Assembly (NCBI GenBank): GCA_934717675.1
Contig: CAKUYZ010000100.1
Coordinates: 1 to 6,263, forward strand
Reading direction: 5' to 3'
From: an uncultured Bacteroidales bacterium
Lineage (GTDB): Bacteria; Bacteroidota; Bacteroidia; Bacteroidales; Marinilabiliaceae
Length of the DNA stretch: 6,263 bases
Shown: in pieces, positions 5,671-6,263 of the stretch
How the letters are laid out: each line of letters begins with the position of its first letter
Position numbering within the stretch: the first letter of the stretch is position 1
Notes under the pieces: model-generated
What the model was told of the DNA's origin: nothing
The model's input: only the letters and a program-made list of their open reading frames with translations
Databases searched by the model: none
Translations under genes and position numbers: made by a program

Positions 5671-6212
5671 AATCGCATTTTGTCTTGTTCCTGCTCATAC
5701 GCCTCCCTGACGGCTTTGCGCGCCCTGCTCAGTCGCATACGCACCGTCGTCTCGTCCACGCCCAGCTCTGCCGCAATGTCTGCGAAATCCCAGCCATTGA
5801 TGTCGCGCAGCGTCATCACCTCACGCTGTTGTGGAGTGAGTTTGCTGTCTATGATTCGTCTTATGGCCTCATATCGCAGGCGCGTCTCATCGCTCGAGCC
5901 AGTCGTGTTGTCCGCGGCCGTGTCGTGCAGCTCGTTGTCTAGGGTCACGGAGACGCGCCGATTGTCACGTCGCCATTGGTCTATGGCCATGCGCCTGGCG
6001 GTCGTGGCCGTCAGCTTTGCGGCGGCCTCTGTTGTCATGTCTTGCGCTTCTGAGCCCCACAGCCGCAGGAAGGCGTCTTGGAAAATGTCAGAAGCCTCTT
6101 CCGCCCCGTGGAGCATCGCGCCTAGGCTTAGCCTCATGCGTCGGAAGACCGTCATATTGGCTGTCGCCAAAGCCTCGCCCGCGGACTCTTTGTCTGTCTT
6201 GGTTGACTTCAT
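5667..6212 (-). CDS. ECF-type RNA polymerase sigma factor (sigma-70 family)
   Basis: 181 residues that direct RNA polymerase to a specific promoter set. Region 2 spans about 22-86: the core-binding helix around EEASDIFQDAFLRLWG (38-53) and the -10-reading segment ARRMAIDQWRRDNRR (72-86). A variable acidic linker (about 90-112) follows. Region 4 (about 124-173) contains LTPQQREVMTLRDINGWDFADIAAELGV and the recognition helix VDETTVRMRLSRARKAVRE, the usual sigma-70 region 4 helix-turn-helix. Regions 1 and 3 are absent, as in ECF factors. The ATG at 6212 is the first after two in-frame stops just upstream, and a purine-rich AAAGAGA precedes it, so the start is secure. It leads an operon of four genes with no gaps. 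Autoregulation is common for such factors, but only 51 bases upstream are visible and I cannot define its promoter. Confidence 0.92.
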   Translation of the reverse strand: MKSTKTDKESAGEALATANMTVFRRMRLSLGAMLHGAEEASDIFQDAFLRLWGSEAQDMTTEAAAKLTATTARRMAIDQWRRDNRRVSVTLDNELHDTAADNTTGSSDETRLRYEAIRRIIDSKLTPQQREVMTLRDINGWDFADIAAELGVDETTVRMRLSRARKAVREAYEQEQDKMRL

Positions 6213-6263
6213 TCAGTCTCTTTTTCTGCCTCACTTCACAATGATAACGAAGCTCGATGCCAA

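Larger units (their letters stand above)
3869..6212 (-). other. Four-gene sigma / anti-sigma-like / secreted / beta-barrel operon
   Basis: Four same-strand genes run from 6212 to 3869 with no intergenic space. The junctions are ATGA (5670-5667), a stop directly abutting a start (5236/5235), and ATGA (4762-4759). No hairpin with a T tract was seen inside; the hairpin at 3820-3849 can close the unit. The predicted locations run from cytoplasm to inner membrane to periplasm to outer membrane in gene order. The promoter lies in or beyond 6213-6263. Confidence 0.8.

Noticed and set aside
6239..6246. TATCATTG on the minus strand as a -7 element for the sigma operon
   Set aside because: It has one mismatch to TAnnTTTG and the nearest TTG upstream leaves a spacer of only about 13 bases; too weak to list.
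6231..6263. Ten open codons on the minus strand from the window edge to a TGA at 6233-6231, possibly the end of an upstream gene
   Set aside because: Ten codons without a stop are common by chance and no family can be recognised from them.
1..6263. CRISPR array, tRNA, rRNA, insertion sequence or retroelement
   Set aside because: No regularly spaced repeats, cloverleaf, transposase motifs or terminal inverted repeats were seen; nearly all bases are accounted for by coding genes and short spacers.

Overview
The window looks like chromosomal DNA from a member of the Bacteroidales (phylum Bacteroidota). The evidence is: a class-B aspartate transcarbamoylase pair (pyrB-pyrI) followed by a flavin reductase-family gene; a glyA product with an insertion after the PLP-lysine region; A/T-rich leaders with little Shine-Dalgarno signal in front of several genes; a match to the Bacteroides -7 promoter element (TAnnTTTG); and an ECF sigma operon of a type I recall from this order. 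The base composition is fairly GC-rich for the group. I did not assign a genus.

Region 1 (1-1769, plus strand) is a pyrimidine operon. It starts with the last 229 codons of pyrB (catalytic subunit; its start lies off the left edge), then complete pyrI (regulatory subunit), then a flavin reductase-family protein. The gaps are 29 and 18 bases. An intrinsic terminator at about 1798-1838 ends the unit. Region 2 (1813-2385, minus strand) is one conserved-hypothetical, all-helical, HEAT-like gene. It converges on the pyrimidine operon, and its last codons lie inside that operon's terminator. Region 3 (2386-2506) is a 121-base divergent intergenic region with a likely glyA promoter and a 9-base inverted repeat. 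Region 4 (2507-3787, plus strand) is complete glyA, closed by a strong hairpin at 3820-3849.

Region 5 (6212-3869, minus strand) is a tightly packed four-gene operon: ECF sigma factor, single-pass anti-sigma-like membrane protein, small secreted protein of a Bacteroidales uncharacterised family (possibly DUF6108), and an outer-membrane beta-barrel protein. The junctions are an ATGA overlap, zero spacing and another ATGA overlap, so the four proteins are probably made together. The order runs from cytoplasm to inner membrane to periplasm to outer membrane, which suggests an envelope-sensing or envelope-remodelling unit. That role is inferred from gene order, not demonstrated.

The left half is ordinary primary metabolism: PyrB/PyrI commit carbamoyl phosphate and aspartate to pyrimidines, and GlyA supplies one-carbon units. 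I see no CRISPR array, insertion sequence, tRNA, rRNA, prophage or integration site. The parts least explained by known biology are the sigma operon and the HEAT-like gene.
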